The notes beneath the pieces are model-generated. The model saw only the letters and a list, made by a program, of their open reading frames with translations, was not told the origin of the DNA and did no database searches. From CAYWIT01 sp964458415 (GTDB lineage Bacteria > Pseudomonadota > Alphaproteobacteria > Micavibrionales > UBA2020), in the NCBI GenBank assembly GCA_964458415.1, contig CAYWIT010000018.1:1-52423 (forward strand): DNA of 52,423 nt, read 5' to 3'. Below, piece by piece: positions 8,545 to 21,233 of this stretch (positions are counted from its first letter, which is position 1; every line of letters begins with the position of its first letter). The translations under genes were made by a program, and so were the position numbers.

Positions 8545-9243
8545 ATGGCAGGGTGTCGTCAGAAAACAGAAGTTGAGCAGGAACTCAAGATCAAGGTGTC
8601 AGCGGAGGATCTTGAGGCGGTATTTAACGCTCTGGCGGATCAGGCTGTCGGGGGCAAAGTGGCGCATAAGTATCTCCCGCGCTATTATTACGATACCGCC
8701 AATATGGACTTTTACCACAATGGCATTTCCGTGCGGGTGCAATACAAGCCCGGCAAGGACGGTAAACTCGGCGGTTACGAGCAGACGGTAAAATTTGAAT
8801 TGCCCCATGGAACGGCGATTGCGCAGGGCGCCCTTTTTCGCAAGGAGTGCAAGGATATCCTCACAAGCCGCAAGCCTGACCTTGCTGCGGTCAGCGACCC
8901 CGAGGCTGGAAAAATCGTGCAATCCTTCAAAGCAAAAAGATTGAAGCATATATTTACGGCGGCGATAGAGCGCAGGTCGTTTGATGTGCAGATCGGCCGG
9001 GGAAAGAACCGCGGAAAGGTGGAGGTTGCCTTTGATGTCGGAGAGATCATTATTCCCGGAAAGGGGGGGCATTATCCTTTTTCCGAGATTGAGATTGAAA
9101 TCAAGGAAGGTGCGCCTGCGGCGATAGAGCGGATCCATAGTAAAATAAAAAAAGTAGCGCCGCTGGCGAAAGTCCAGCCGCTCTCCAAGGCAGATCAGGG
9201 AAGTCGCATTTATTTACGTAATTATCCACAGGCCGGAAAATAG
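8545..9243 (+). CDS. CYTH-domain protein (ThTPase/inorganic triphosphatase-like)
   Basis: The 232-residue product contains the CYTH signature ExExK as E11-Q-E13-L-K15. Alternating charged strands typical of the triphosphate tunnel fold follow: YYYDT, ISVRVQ, TVKFEL, AIERRSFDV, KVEVAFDVGEI and FSEIEIEIK. Characterised CYTH proteins hydrolyse inorganic triphosphate, thiamine triphosphate or similar metal-bound triphosphates; the substrate here is not determinable. The family member YgiF carries an extra CHAD domain, which this protein lacks. The ATG at 8545 is the only reasonable start, though its Shine–Dalgarno is weak. It stands alone behind its own promoter, divergent from the prepilin operon. 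Confidence 0.85.
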   Translation: MAGCRQKTEVEQELKIKVSAEDLEAVFNALADQAVGGKVAHKYLPRYYYDTANMDFYHNGISVRVQYKPGKDGKLGGYEQTVKFELPHGTAIAQGALFRKECKDILTSRKPDLAAVSDPEAGKIVQSFKAKRLKHIFTAAIERRSFDVQIGRGKNRGKVEVAFDVGEIIIPGKGGHYPFSEIEIEIKEGAPAAIERIHSKIKKVAPLAKVQPLSKADQGSRIYLRNYPQAGK

Positions 9244-9319
9244 CAAGAGCAGGTTTGTCTTGACGGAGAAGGGCTTTAAGTTATTCTCTGCCGGAGAATA
9301 GTAACCCTCAGGGCAAATC

Positions 9320-9964
9320 TTGCGTGGCATTCAAAAAACTCCCGACAAACAATCCGGCAATGTCCTCTTTCTGATATTGATCGCTGTGGCGCTCTTTGCG
9401 GCACTGTCCTATGCCGTGACTCAGGGCGGTCGCGGGGGCAATAACATGCTCAAAGAAGAAAAATATATGTCGTCAGCGCGCCTGACGGAAATTGGCGCTA
9501 CAATGCAGTCTGCGGCATTGCGTATGGTTTTATCCAAAACCCCGATTGACAGCATCCTTTTGCATGATCAGGTGGGACCGGATAAAACGCTTCCCTGCAC
9601 GTCTGGCGATACCTGTCTTTTTGCAATGGAGGGGGGCGGTGTTACGTTTCCCCGATTGCCACGACACCTTGAAAAGGGAGGGGCGCTATTTCCGCCGACT
9701 ATATATCTTTATGAGATTGCAGATGGGGCAAAGGTAACGGGTCTTGCCGGTGGTCAGGCCGTTCTCTTGTTGCAAATCAGATATATCAATAAGGAAATTT
9801 GCACGAACCTGAACCGGGGGCTCAATATTTCCGGGATGCCTGAGCAATTCCTTGCCAGCGTTACCTCCGGCCAGATGACGGGGGCGCCCGGAAAAAGCGA
9901 GGCTTGCGTCAAAACGACGGCAGCAGAAGACTATACTTATTATCACGTGCTTGCCGTGCCTTGA
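9320..9964 (+). CDS. Small pilin-like membrane-anchored exported protein, family member 1
   Basis: The 214-residue product has a basic N-terminus (KTPDKQSG) followed by the hydrophobic NVLFLILIAVALFAALSY segment. This resembles a GspK/pseudopilin-type leader because Gly precedes the helix, but Glu+5 is absent. The body carries motifs shared with three paralogues in the window: Ala/Met-rich IGATMQSAALRM, CLFAMEGGG, ICTNLNRGLNISGMP and a C-terminal YTYYHVL. Two conserved Cys lie around the CLFA motif. The start is TTG at 9320 with AGGG just upstream. It is first in a four-gene operon ending with lnt. Function is unknown; an exported, inner-membrane-anchored or pseudopilus role is inferred. Confidence 0.75.
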   Translation: MRGIQKTPDKQSGNVLFLILIAVALFAALSYAVTQGGRGGNNMLKEEKYMSSARLTEIGATMQSAALRMVLSKTPIDSILLHDQVGPDKTLPCTSGDTCLFAMEGGGVTFPRLPRHLEKGGALFPPTIYLYEIADGAKVTGLAGGQAVLLLQIRYINKEICTNLNRGLNISGMPEQFLASVTSGQMTGAPGKSEACVKTTAAEDYTYYHVLAVP

Positions 9965-9977
9965 CGTCTTCTGCATA

Positions 9978-10655
9978 ATGTATAAAAGGATTTCTGCCTT
10001 GGGGCCCGTCTTGAAAAACAGAAAGAAACAGTCAGGAAACGTTCTTTTTATGATCCTGATCGCCGTGGCGCTATTCGCGGCCCTTTCCTATGCCGTTACG
10101 CAAAGCGGGCGCAGCGGGGGGGACGTTCTCAAAGAAGAGCGGTTTATTTCGTCCGCTCAACTGACTCAAATCGGCGCATCCTTGCAATCGGCGACAACGC
10201 GGATGGTTTTGTCAGGGACGCCGATTGATCAAGTTATTTTACATGCTGCAGGAAATCGCTTTATTCCTTGCACCACCGGAGTAAATTGTCTTTTTGCCCC
10301 AGAGGGCGGTGGTGCGCTGGTCCCAACCTTGCCGCAGCACCTTGAAAAAGGACAGGCCACTATGATTATGCAGATGGAGACTTTCGAAATCGCAGACGTT
10401 GCTTCTGTAACGGGAATCTCAGATGGACAGCCTTTGCTCCTCCTCGTGATTTATCCTATTAGTCTGGAAGCTTGTCGGGATTTAAATAAAGGGCTTGGCA
10501 TCCCCAATATCCCTGCGCAGAGCATAGATGCTTTTGCTTCCGGTGCAGGCCCCGTTGCAATAACACAGCTTCCGGGGAAAAGTGCGGGATGTGAGCGGGA
10601 AACAGCGTGGAATAGTACAACTTATTTTTATTACCACGTATTGGCCACGCCATGA
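9978..10655 (+). CDS. Small pilin-like membrane-anchored exported protein, family member 2
   Basis: From ATG 9978 the product has 225 residues; a TTG at 9951 in the same frame would overlap the preceding gene. It carries the leader KNRKKQSG then the same hydrophobic segment as member 1. Family motifs follow: IGASLQSATTRMVL, CTTGVNCLFAPEGGG, CRDLNKGLGIPNIP and a C-terminal FYYHVL. It lies 13 nt after member 1 and its stop overlaps the next ATG (ATGA), so the genes are co-transcribed and probably coupled. Identity to member 1 is high in the N-terminal 60 residues and low afterwards. Function unknown. Confidence 0.75.
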   Translation: MYKRISALGPVLKNRKKQSGNVLFMILIAVALFAALSYAVTQSGRSGGDVLKEERFISSAQLTQIGASLQSATTRMVLSGTPIDQVILHAAGNRFIPCTTGVNCLFAPEGGGALVPTLPQHLEKGQATMIMQMETFEIADVASVTGISDGQPLLLLVIYPISLEACRDLNKGLGIPNIPAQSIDAFASGAGPVAITQLPGKSAGCERETAWNSTTYFYYHVLATP

Positions 10656-11542
10656 TGAAGCTTTCTTTCGCGCCCACAAATAGAGATTTTGTTTTGGAGA
10701 AACTCTTTTCCTGCGGCGTGGCATTGGCGATTGTATTCATGCTGGCACCGACGGATGTTTTGAATACTTATATTGTGCTGGGGCAGGCTCACTTTACGAT
10801 CACTTATCTGTATCAGGTCAAGGCAGGAAAATTTACCCTGCGCAATACGCTACTCTTCTATCTGCTGGCCGCGGCGCTGTTCTATCTGGCGGCGCTTTCC
10901 CCGGCGGGAATAACATTGTTTGCGGCTTCCGCTCTTATCTATCACGTTTATTTCAGCGAACTGGGCATACTGAAACGCAAGGTCACGCCCGCCTATCTGA
11001 TCCTGATGGCGGCGGTCATGATGATAAACGGAATATGGCTGGTGAATGCGCTGTGGGGAACCTCCATTGACGCAGACATGTTTTGTTATTTTTTGCTGGG
11101 AGCCGGATTTCTGGCAGGGCTCTGGCATATCACGCGCAAGGCGGTGGTCGAGGTTGAGGCATTTTTTATTTTATTGCTGATTATCCTGCTGGGTTATATC
11201 GGCCTGCAGTTATCAGGAAACGTGCCTTCTCCCTATAAAACATACGGGTTTATCGTGATTGCACACTATATGACGTCCTATGTCACGGTGGTCAGGCGGT
11301 TGCGTGCCAATGCACCGCAAAAGGTTCCCGTCTTCATCACGGAATCTGTGCTGATGAACCTGATTATGCTGGCGGGATATATTCTGGTGCAGGTCTATCC
11401 GGCGCAGATCGGCTGGGTTTATACGGTCTGGTATATGCCGGTATCGTTCTATGTCTGGACCCTGATGCATTTTGCCAGCACGGCGCGGCTTGTCCCGTTT
11501 GCCGGGAGGCTGCGTAACAGGCTTTTGCGGACGGGAGCCTGA
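10652..11542 (+). CDS. Polytopic membrane protein of unknown function
   Basis: The 296-residue product is almost entirely hydrophobic, with eight or nine predicted membrane segments separated by short charged loops. Recognisable polar landmarks are GQAHFTITYLYQ near residue 45, IYHVYFSELGILKRK near residue 105 and a His in IVIAHYMTSYV near residue 205. I do not recognise the family. It begins in an ATGA overlap with family member 2 and its TGA shares a base with the ATG of lnt, so all are one translationally coupled operon. A role in envelope assembly or lipid handling beside Lnt is plausible but unsupported by any motif. Confidence 0.7.
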   Translation: MMKLSFAPTNRDFVLEKLFSCGVALAIVFMLAPTDVLNTYIVLGQAHFTITYLYQVKAGKFTLRNTLLFYLLAAALFYLAALSPAGITLFAASALIYHVYFSELGILKRKVTPAYLILMAAVMMINGIWLVNALWGTSIDADMFCYFLLGAGFLAGLWHITRKAVVEVEAFFILLLIILLGYIGLQLSGNVPSPYKTYGFIVIAHYMTSYVTVVRRLRANAPQKVPVFITESVLMNLIMLAGYILVQVYPAQIGWVYTVWYMPVSFYVWTLMHFASTARLVPFAGRLRNRLLRTGA

Positions 11543-13098
11543 TGGCCGTGCTGGAACGGATGCGCGCGATTTGTCTGCGTCACAGGTACGATACGGCTTT
11601 TATTCTGGGCGGTCTCCTGACGCTGGCTCTTCCTCCGCTGGGGCTGTTTCTGGTCTTCTTTCTTGTCATTCCGCTGCAAATGTGGCTGACGGCAAGTGCC
11701 GGAAGCGGGCGATCCGCCTTCTTGACCGGATGGGCCTTTGGGGGCGGATATTTTATTCTCGGGCTCTATTGGTTGGGGATCGCCTTTGCCGAGATGTATG
11801 ATCGCATGCCGTGGTTCCTGCCTTTTGTTGTTTTCGGCATCCCGCTTTATATTGCGCTGCATTATGCGCTGGCTTCTCTGGCCGCGTATTATTTCAGGAA
11901 ACAGTCGGTGGTTTATGCGCTGGCCTATGCGGCGTTTTTCTTTTGGGCAGAGTATCTGCGGGGGCATTATCCCGGCAACTTTCCCTGGAATACGATGGGA
12001 TCCGTCTGGTACCACGTTTTGCCGTTGTTGCAGTCTCTTGCGCTGTTCGGGGTTTACGGACTGACATTCATGACGTTGTTCTGGGCGGCGGCGCTTTTCC
12101 TCGCCGGACAGAAAAATAAAAATCAGGCGGGGAAAGCGGTTGTTGCCCTTGCCGTGGCATCTTTTGTCGTTGCGCTGGGCTGGGGGGCGCTCCGGATGAT
12201 CCAGTTTTCAACGTCTTTCCGTTCCGGTGTTGCCGTTCAGATCGTGCAGCCGAACGTGACGCGTGAAGAAAAGATGATCTCCGATTATGCCGATAAAGAT
12301 GACGCTTTCGAGCGGCCCCTTGCCCTGATGCGGCAGTATCCGGCGCCGGCTTCTTCCGTGACGCTTTCGATCTGGCCGGAGGCCGTGGTTAATATTTCTG
12401 CGGGCGAGGGGGAGTCATATTTTTCCAGGATCGCAGCGGCCTTGCCGAAGGGCGGGTATGCGGCCGTCGGCGCGCATAGAATAGTAACGCAAAACACGCG
12501 CCGGGATATTTATAACAGCCTTGTCGTCCTTGACAAGAGCGGGGCGGTGCTGGCCACCTATGATAAAACGGCATTGACCCCTTGGGGGGAGTATGTGCCG
12601 CTGGATGGCTTCATTCAAAGGACGCCTTTGGCAAAATATCTGCGGGAGACCCTGCGGCTGCGTGCGGGAAGCGGACCACAGACGTTCCGGATCGGCGATT
12701 TGCCGTCGTTTACGCCAGTCATTTGTTTTGAATCCGTATTTTCCGGCGCGGTCGCCCCCCGCAATGACCGGCCGGATTTTCTTTTATCTGTGGCGAATGA
12801 TGCGTGGTCCTCCGGTTCTGTCGGGCCTTTCCAGAGCTTTGGCTTCATGCGCCTGCGGGCGATCGAGGAGGGGCTTCCCGTCATGCGGGCCGCCAATATC
12901 GGGATTTCCGCTGTGATTGATCCCTATGGACGGGAATTGCAGCGGTTGGATATGCATGAAGCCGGTGTGATCAACAGCCTTTTGCCGGAAACGGCGCCAC
13001 CGACGGTATTTTCGCGCTATGGGGAAGGGCCTTGGTCGGGGGCTGTCTTTGGATTGACAATGGCAGTCTTGTTTTTCGGCTATCGGCGCAGGATGTGA
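11542..13098 (+). CDS. lnt: Apolipoprotein N-acyltransferase
   Basis: Lnt transfers the third acyl chain from phospholipid to the N-terminal diacylglyceryl-cysteine of lipoproteins in the inner membrane. The 518-residue product has an N-terminal membrane domain of about six to seven helices, with WAEYLRGHYPGNFPWN at residues 135–150. A periplasmic nitrilase-like domain follows with a complete catalytic triad: Glu280 in SIWPEAV, Lys342 in YDKTALTPWGEYVP and Cys395 in VICFESVF. A final helix closes the protein. It is last in the operon with two pilin-like proteins. In many alphaproteobacteria lnt sits beside ybeX/ybeY or nodW-like genes; neither is here. Confidence 0.95.
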   Translation: MAVLERMRAICLRHRYDTAFILGGLLTLALPPLGLFLVFFLVIPLQMWLTASAGSGRSAFLTGWAFGGGYFILGLYWLGIAFAEMYDRMPWFLPFVVFGIPLYIALHYALASLAAYYFRKQSVVYALAYAAFFFWAEYLRGHYPGNFPWNTMGSVWYHVLPLLQSLALFGVYGLTFMTLFWAAALFLAGQKNKNQAGKAVVALAVASFVVALGWGALRMIQFSTSFRSGVAVQIVQPNVTREEKMISDYADKDDAFERPLALMRQYPAPASSVTLSIWPEAVVNISAGEGESYFSRIAAALPKGGYAAVGAHRIVTQNTRRDIYNSLVVLDKSGAVLATYDKTALTPWGEYVPLDGFIQRTPLAKYLRETLRLRAGSGPQTFRIGDLPSFTPVICFESVFSGAVAPRNDRPDFLLSVANDAWSSGSVGPFQSFGFMRLRAIEEGLPVMRAANIGISAVIDPYGRELQRLDMHEAGVINSLLPETAPPTVFSRYGEGPWSGAVFGLTMAVLFFGYRRRM

Positions 13099-13281
13099 AA
13101 ATCTAGGAGCATAGTTTTTCCCTTATTATACAGTGGGTTGCAATTCATGCTTTTTTAGGCGTTTTTTCTCTGGCCATCCGGCTTTTTTTAGGATAAAAAC
13201 GTTTCTGTTAATTTCCTGACATTTTAAAACTTCCGAATCCGGCTTCCGGAAACGGGGGCGGTTAGGGGAAAAACGGCATGG

Positions 13282-13356
13282 AGGAGCGTGGCTCAATGGT
13301 AGAGCATCGGTCTCCAAAACCGAGGGTTGGGGGTTCGAGTCCCTCCGCTCCTGCCA
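13282..13356 (+). tRNA. tRNA-Trp (anticodon CCA)
   Basis: The acceptor stem AGGAGCG (13282–13288) pairs with CGCTCCT (13346–13352). The anticodon CCA is at 13314–13316, between stems TCGGT and ACCGA. The T-loop GGTTCGAGTCC is present and the 3' CCA is encoded. It lies directly before secE, the usual bacterial position. Confidence 0.96.
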
Positions 13357-13386
13357 CTTTATATAACACGAGGTTGAAACCGACAG

Positions 13387-13581
13387 ATGGCAAAAAGTAT
13401 TGTCCAGTTTTTTCGCGAAGTACGTCAGGAAGGCAAGAAGGTCACCTGGCCTTCGCGCAAGGAAACGACAACGACAACGATTATTGTCTTTATCATGGTC
13501 TTTATCATGGCTATGATTCTGCTGCTGGCGGATTGGGCTATTTCGGGCGCGGTTGAATTTATTCTGGGATTGGGAAAATAA
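13387..13581 (+). CDS. secE: Preprotein translocase subunit SecE
   Basis: The 64-residue product has the single-TM SecE form found in most bacteria. FFREVRQEGKKVTWPSRKE is the amphipathic segment that lies on the membrane, and one transmembrane helix follows (IIVFIMVFIMAMILLLADW). It clamps SecY in the translocon. It lies between tRNA-Trp and nusG, the canonical order. Confidence 0.97.
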   Translation: MAKSIVQFFREVRQEGKKVTWPSRKETTTTTIIVFIMVFIMAMILLLADWAISGAVEFILGLGK

Positions 13582-13585
13582 GGCG

Positions 13586-14116
13586 ATGACAAAGCGTTGG
13601 TACGTGCTGCACGTTTATTCAGGTTTCGAGAAAAAGGTTGCTCAGTCGATCAAGGAAGCTGCGGCAAAGCGCGGCCTTGACCAGTATATCGAAGAGATCA
13701 TGGTTCCGACCGAGGAAGTGGTGGAAGTACGCCGCGGCCAGAAAGTCAATGCCGAGCGGAAGTTTTTCCCCGGCTATGTCCTGATAAAGATGGATATGAA
13801 TGACGAGGCGTGGCATATCGTCAAAAATACGCCAAAAGTCACCGGTTTTCTGGGAGGCAGCAACAAGCCGCATCCGATTTCCGAGGTTGAAGCCAATCGC
13901 CTGATGAAGCAGATGGTGGAAGGGGCCGAGCGCCCGCGGCCATCGATTACTTTCGAAATCGGGGAGCAGGTGCGGGTCTGCGATGGTCCGTTCAATTCCT
14001 TTAACGGAACGGTTGAAGAGATTGACGAGGGACGGAGCCGGCTCAAGGTGTTGGTCTCTATTTTTGGCCGTGCGACGCCGGTCGAGCTGGAGTTCAGTCA
14101 GGTCGAGAAGGTTTGA
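13586..14116 (+). CDS. nusG: Transcription termination/antitermination protein NusG
   Basis: The 176-residue product has an NGN domain (KRWYVLHVYSGFEKKVAQSI, FFPGYVLIKM, TPKVTGFLGG) and a C-terminal KOW domain (VRVCDGPFNSFNGTVEEID…). It binds RNA polymerase, suppresses pausing, and couples to Rho or ribosomal S10. The start at 13586 is the conserved MxKRWYVLH start, 4 nt after the secE stop; an in-frame start at 13553 inside secE is rejected. Confidence 0.97.
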   Translation: MTKRWYVLHVYSGFEKKVAQSIKEAAAKRGLDQYIEEIMVPTEEVVEVRRGQKVNAERKFFPGYVLIKMDMNDEAWHIVKNTPKVTGFLGGSNKPHPISEVEANRLMKQMVEGAERPRPSITFEIGEQVRVCDGPFNSFNGTVEEIDEGRSRLKVLVSIFGRATPVELEFSQVEKV

Positions 14117-14160
14117 TTGATTATAGAAAACTCTTTTTCTATAAAATTATATTTTTCCTC

Positions 14161-14188
14161 TTGCTTTTTCTTGAATCAGCAGTATAGT
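14161..14188 (+). promoter_or_regulatory. Putative promoter for the rplKA operon
   Basis: TTGCTT (14161–14166) and TATAGT (14183–14188) are 16 nt apart, in the 176-bp nusG–rplK spacer. A CTTACGG/CCGTAAG hairpin at about 14196–14213 follows in the leader. Confidence 0.45.
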
Positions 14189-14292
14189 TGCCGCGCTTAC
14201 GGGTATCCGTAAGTATTTAGCTGTGGAAGACTTTACGGCGCCAAGTCCATGCCGGGTCGTACCACAAACCCTTGATCATTAAGGAGTATATA

Positions 14293-14727
14293 ATGGCAAA
14301 GAAAATAACGGGCTATATCAAGCTGGTCGTTCCGGCAGGTAAAGCAAATCCCTCTCCCCCTATCGGTCCGGCGCTCGGTCAGCGCGGCGTCAACATCATG
14401 GAATTCTGCAAGGGCTTCAATGCCCAGACGCAGACCATGGAACCCGGCATGCCGATTCCCTGCGTGATCACGGTTTATCAGGACCGCTCTTTCACGTTCA
14501 TCATGAAAACCCCGCCAGCCAGCCACTACCTGAAAAAGGCCGCCAAGGTCGAAAAAGGCAGTGGTGCGACGGGCAAGGATGCGCCTGTCGGCAAAGTCAC
14601 GAAAACGCAGATCCGCGAAATCGCGGAAGCAAAACTCAAGGACATGAATGCAGCGAATGTCGATACCGCGATGAATTCCATCGCCGGCACCGCGCGTGCC
14701 ATGGGCCTTGAAGTAGTGGAGGGTTGA
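14293..14727 (+). CDS. rplK: 50S ribosomal protein L11
   Basis: The 144-residue product has the L11 hallmarks: GYIKLVVPAGKANPSPPIGPALGQRGVNIMEFCK, the proline-rich hinge, and the C-terminal rRNA-binding domain. It contacts 23S rRNA at the GTPase-associated centre. The ATG at 14293 has AAGGAG 7 nt upstream, so the in-frame start 21 nt earlier is rejected. It forms an operon with rplA, whose product L1 usually represses translation from the rplK leader. Confidence 0.98.
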   Translation: MAKKITGYIKLVVPAGKANPSPPIGPALGQRGVNIMEFCKGFNAQTQTMEPGMPIPCVITVYQDRSFTFIMKTPPASHYLKKAAKVEKGSGATGKDAPVGKVTKTQIREIAEAKLKDMNAANVDTAMNSIAGTARAMGLEVVEG

Positions 14728-14731
14728 TCCG

Positions 14732-15475
14732 ATGACCAAAGCCAAAGAGAAAAAAGAACAGAAAACGCAGATCAAGAGCAAATACACAAAGCGCCTGCGC
14801 GCTGTGCGTGAGGCTCATGATTCCTCCAAAATCTGGTCACTGGAAGAAGCCATGGCCGCGGTGAAGAAAAACGCAACGGCCAAATTCGATGAAACCGTTG
14901 AAATCGCCATCAATCTGGGGATCGACACGCGTCAATCCGATCAGAATGTGCGCGGTATGGTTGTTCTGCCGCACGGCACGGGCAAAAGCGTGCGCGTTGC
15001 CGTTTTCGCAAAAGGTCCGAAAGCTGAAGAAGCGAAAAAGGCCGGTGCGGATATCGTTGGCGATGAGGAGCTGGCCGCTAAAATCCAGAAGGGCGAAATT
15101 GATTTCCAGCGTTGCATCGCGACGCCGGACATGATGCCGCTGGTGGGTCGCCTTGGTCAGGTGCTGGGTCCGAAAGGCCTGATGCCGAACCCGAAGCTGG
15201 GAACGGTTACGATGGATGTCACCGGTGCGGTTAAAGCCGCCAAGGGTGGCGCTGTCGAGTTCCGCGCACAGAAGGAAGGCATTGTTCACGTCGGTATCGG
15301 CAAGGCGTCTTTTGACGAGAAAAAGCTGATCGAAAACGCGCGTACCCTCATGGAAGCGGTTCTCAAGGCAAAACCCGCGGCGATGAAAGGTAACTATCTG
15401 AAGAAAGCGGCGCTGTCGTCCACGATGGGCGTCGGGCTCAAACTGGATCTATCCAGCTTGGTCAAAGCCGCCTGA
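14732..15475 (+). CDS. rplA: 50S ribosomal protein L1
   Basis: The 247-residue product has a charged Lys-rich N-terminal extension of about 20 residues, then normal L1 sequence: FDETVEIAINLGIDTRQSDQ, VRGMVVLPHGTGK and LGPKGLMPNPKLGTVT. It forms the mobile L1 stalk near the E site and is the autogenous repressor of rplKA in other bacteria. It lies 4 nt after rplK. Confidence 0.98.
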   Translation: MTKAKEKKEQKTQIKSKYTKRLRAVREAHDSSKIWSLEEAMAAVKKNATAKFDETVEIAINLGIDTRQSDQNVRGMVVLPHGTGKSVRVAVFAKGPKAEEAKKAGADIVGDEELAAKIQKGEIDFQRCIATPDMMPLVGRLGQVLGPKGLMPNPKLGTVTMDVTGAVKAAKGGAVEFRAQKEGIVHVGIGKASFDEKKLIENARTLMEAVLKAKPAAMKGNYLKKAALSSTMGVGLKLDLSSLVKAA

Positions 15476-15485
15476 CAAGAATTTT

Positions 15486-15757
15486 CCGTCCTCCCTCCTT
15501 GTGAGGGGGACGGAAGAGACCCTGTCCGAGACTACAGGTCCCCCGCCGGCATGCAAAGCATGTTCAGGGGGCTAAATCCGCAAGGATCCTGTATAGACGA
15601 GGTAGAGAGTTTTAACGGTACTTTTGTTATGGCTTGAGCTTCGGGATGGGAACTGAGTGGAATTGCCGGATTGTCCGGTGGTTCTTGAGTGCAACCCGGC
15701 CGGGTTTCTTTTTTGCAAAGAGAAGCTCGCCATAACTGGAAAAACGGAGAAATATCC
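15486..15757 (+). promoter_or_regulatory. rplJ (L10) leader with attenuator-like hairpins
   Basis: The 282-nt rplA–rplJ spacer is a structured leader. Hairpin 1 spans 15486–15512 (CCGTCCTCCCTC with GAGGGGGACGG). Close to the rplJ start, AACCCGG/CCGGGTT at 15693–15706 is followed by TTCTTTTTT, an intrinsic-terminator shape that could attenuate rplJL-rpoBC. Position and structure match known L10-autoregulated leaders; the fold itself was not computed. Confidence 0.5.
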
Positions 15758-16267
15758 GTGGATCGTGCACAAAAAGCAGAAGCTGTCGCAGAATTGCAAA
15801 AGACACTCGGCGAGACGGAATCCATCGTTGTTACCCAAAATATGGGTCTGACGGCGGGTCAATCGTCTGCGCTGCGCGTCAAAATGCGTAATGAAGGCGT
15901 CAGCTACAAAGTGTCCAAAAACAGGCTCGTTTTACGCGCCCTGCAAGGTACACGCTTTGAAGGCATTGGCCATATGCTGAAAGGTCCTGTTGGCCTTGCA
16001 ACCTCGAAAGATCCGGTTGCAGCGGCTAAAGTCGCAGCGCTTTTTGCCAAGGATAACGACAAACTCGCCATTATCGGCGGGGCCCTTGGTGATAAAGTTC
16101 TCGATAAATCAGGCGTGGAAGCGCTGTCGAAACTGCCGTCGCTTGACGAAATGCGTGCAACGCTGCTGGCGCTCTTTATGACGCCCGCAACGCGTATCGC
16201 AACCATCGCCCAAGCGCCTGCATCGCAGTTGGCCCGTGTTCTTAAGGCTTATGCCGATAAAGGGTGA
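15758..16267 (+). CDS. rplJ: 50S ribosomal protein L10
   Basis: The 169-residue product begins at GTG 15758 with GGAGA 7 nt upstream. This gives the standard N-terminus (V/M)DRAQKAEAVAELQKTL; an upstream in-frame ATG at 15689 would overlap the attenuator hairpin and is rejected. L10 anchors the L7/L12 stalk through its C-terminal helix (ATRIATIAQAPASQLARVLKAYADK). Confidence 0.96.
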   Translation: MDRAQKAEAVAELQKTLGETESIVVTQNMGLTAGQSSALRVKMRNEGVSYKVSKNRLVLRALQGTRFEGIGHMLKGPVGLATSKDPVAAAKVAALFAKDNDKLAIIGGALGDKVLDKSGVEALSKLPSLDEMRATLLALFMTPATRIATIAQAPASQLARVLKAYADKG

Positions 16268-16333
16268 TACACAGTCTGTTGGATACTATAAACCACACAA
16301 ACGAACTAACTCTTGAACGTAAGGAGATATAAA

Positions 16334-16702
16334 ATGGCTGATTTGGCTAAAATTGCGGACGATCTGTCCAAACTGACCGTTCTGGAAGCTGCAGAGCTTT
16401 CCAAAATGCTCGAAGAAAAGTGGGGCGTTTCCGCTGCTGCTCCGGTCGCTGTTGCGGCTGTTGGCGGTGCGGCCCCTGCTGCTGAAGCGAAAACTGAATT
16501 CGACGTTGTTCTGGCCGCTGCTGGCGAGAAGAAAATCGAAGTCATTAAAATCGTTCGCGAAATCACGGGTCTTGGCCTGAAAGAAGCGAAAGATCTGGTT
16601 GAAGGCGCTCCCAAGCCCATCAAGCAGGCTGTCGCAAAAGCTGACGCTGAAGCTCTGAAAAAGAAGCTGGAAGAAGTCGGCGCGAAAGTTGAGCTGAAGT
16701 AA
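16334..16702 (+). CDS. rplL: 50S ribosomal protein L7/L12
   Basis: The 122-residue product has an N-terminal dimerisation domain (KIADDLSKLTVLEAAELSKMLEEKW), an Ala-rich hinge, and the C-terminal factor-binding domain (TEFDVVLAAAGEKKIEVIKIVREITGLGLKEAKDLVEGAP). The ATG at 16334 has AAGGAG 8 nt upstream. The stalk it forms recruits translational GTPases. Confidence 0.98.
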   Translation: MADLAKIADDLSKLTVLEAAELSKMLEEKWGVSAAAPVAVAAVGGAAPAAEAKTEFDVVLAAAGEKKIEVIKIVREITGLGLKEAKDLVEGAPKPIKQAVAKADAEALKKKLEEVGAKVELK

Positions 16703-16734
16703 TCCTTGGTGGTTGCTTTTGCAAAATAAGCGAT

Positions 16735-16776
16735 AACAAGGTTGGCGGCGGGAGATTTCTCCTGTCGCCCCTTGTT
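16735..16776 (+). ncRNA. Hairpin in the rplL–rpoB spacer (attenuator or processing site)
   Basis: AACAAGG pairs with CCTTGTT, and the inner GGAGA with TCTCC, forming a long imperfect stem without a T-run. In other proteobacteria this spacer holds an attenuator and an RNase III site that set the rpoB:rplL ratio. That role is inferred from position. Confidence 0.5.
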
Positions 16777-16926
16777 GTTGTTTAGGGACCGTCTCCCGTC
16801 TCTGCGGGGGTGATAGAAATGCAGAGAGAGAATTTTAAACCCCCGCATTCGGGTGCATTGGTGCCGGGGTTTGGTCAAGGGAGAGATCCCTTTTTTGGGT
16901 CGTAACGTCTAGAAAGTCATACGAAC

Positions 16927-21150
<4,224 letters not shown>

Positions 21151-21233
21151 GAAACAAGGGGAGGGGCCGGTGCATAACCGGCCCGTCCGTTGACAAGATT
21201 TGAAGATTTAAAAGCGCAAGCGGGAGAAATATA

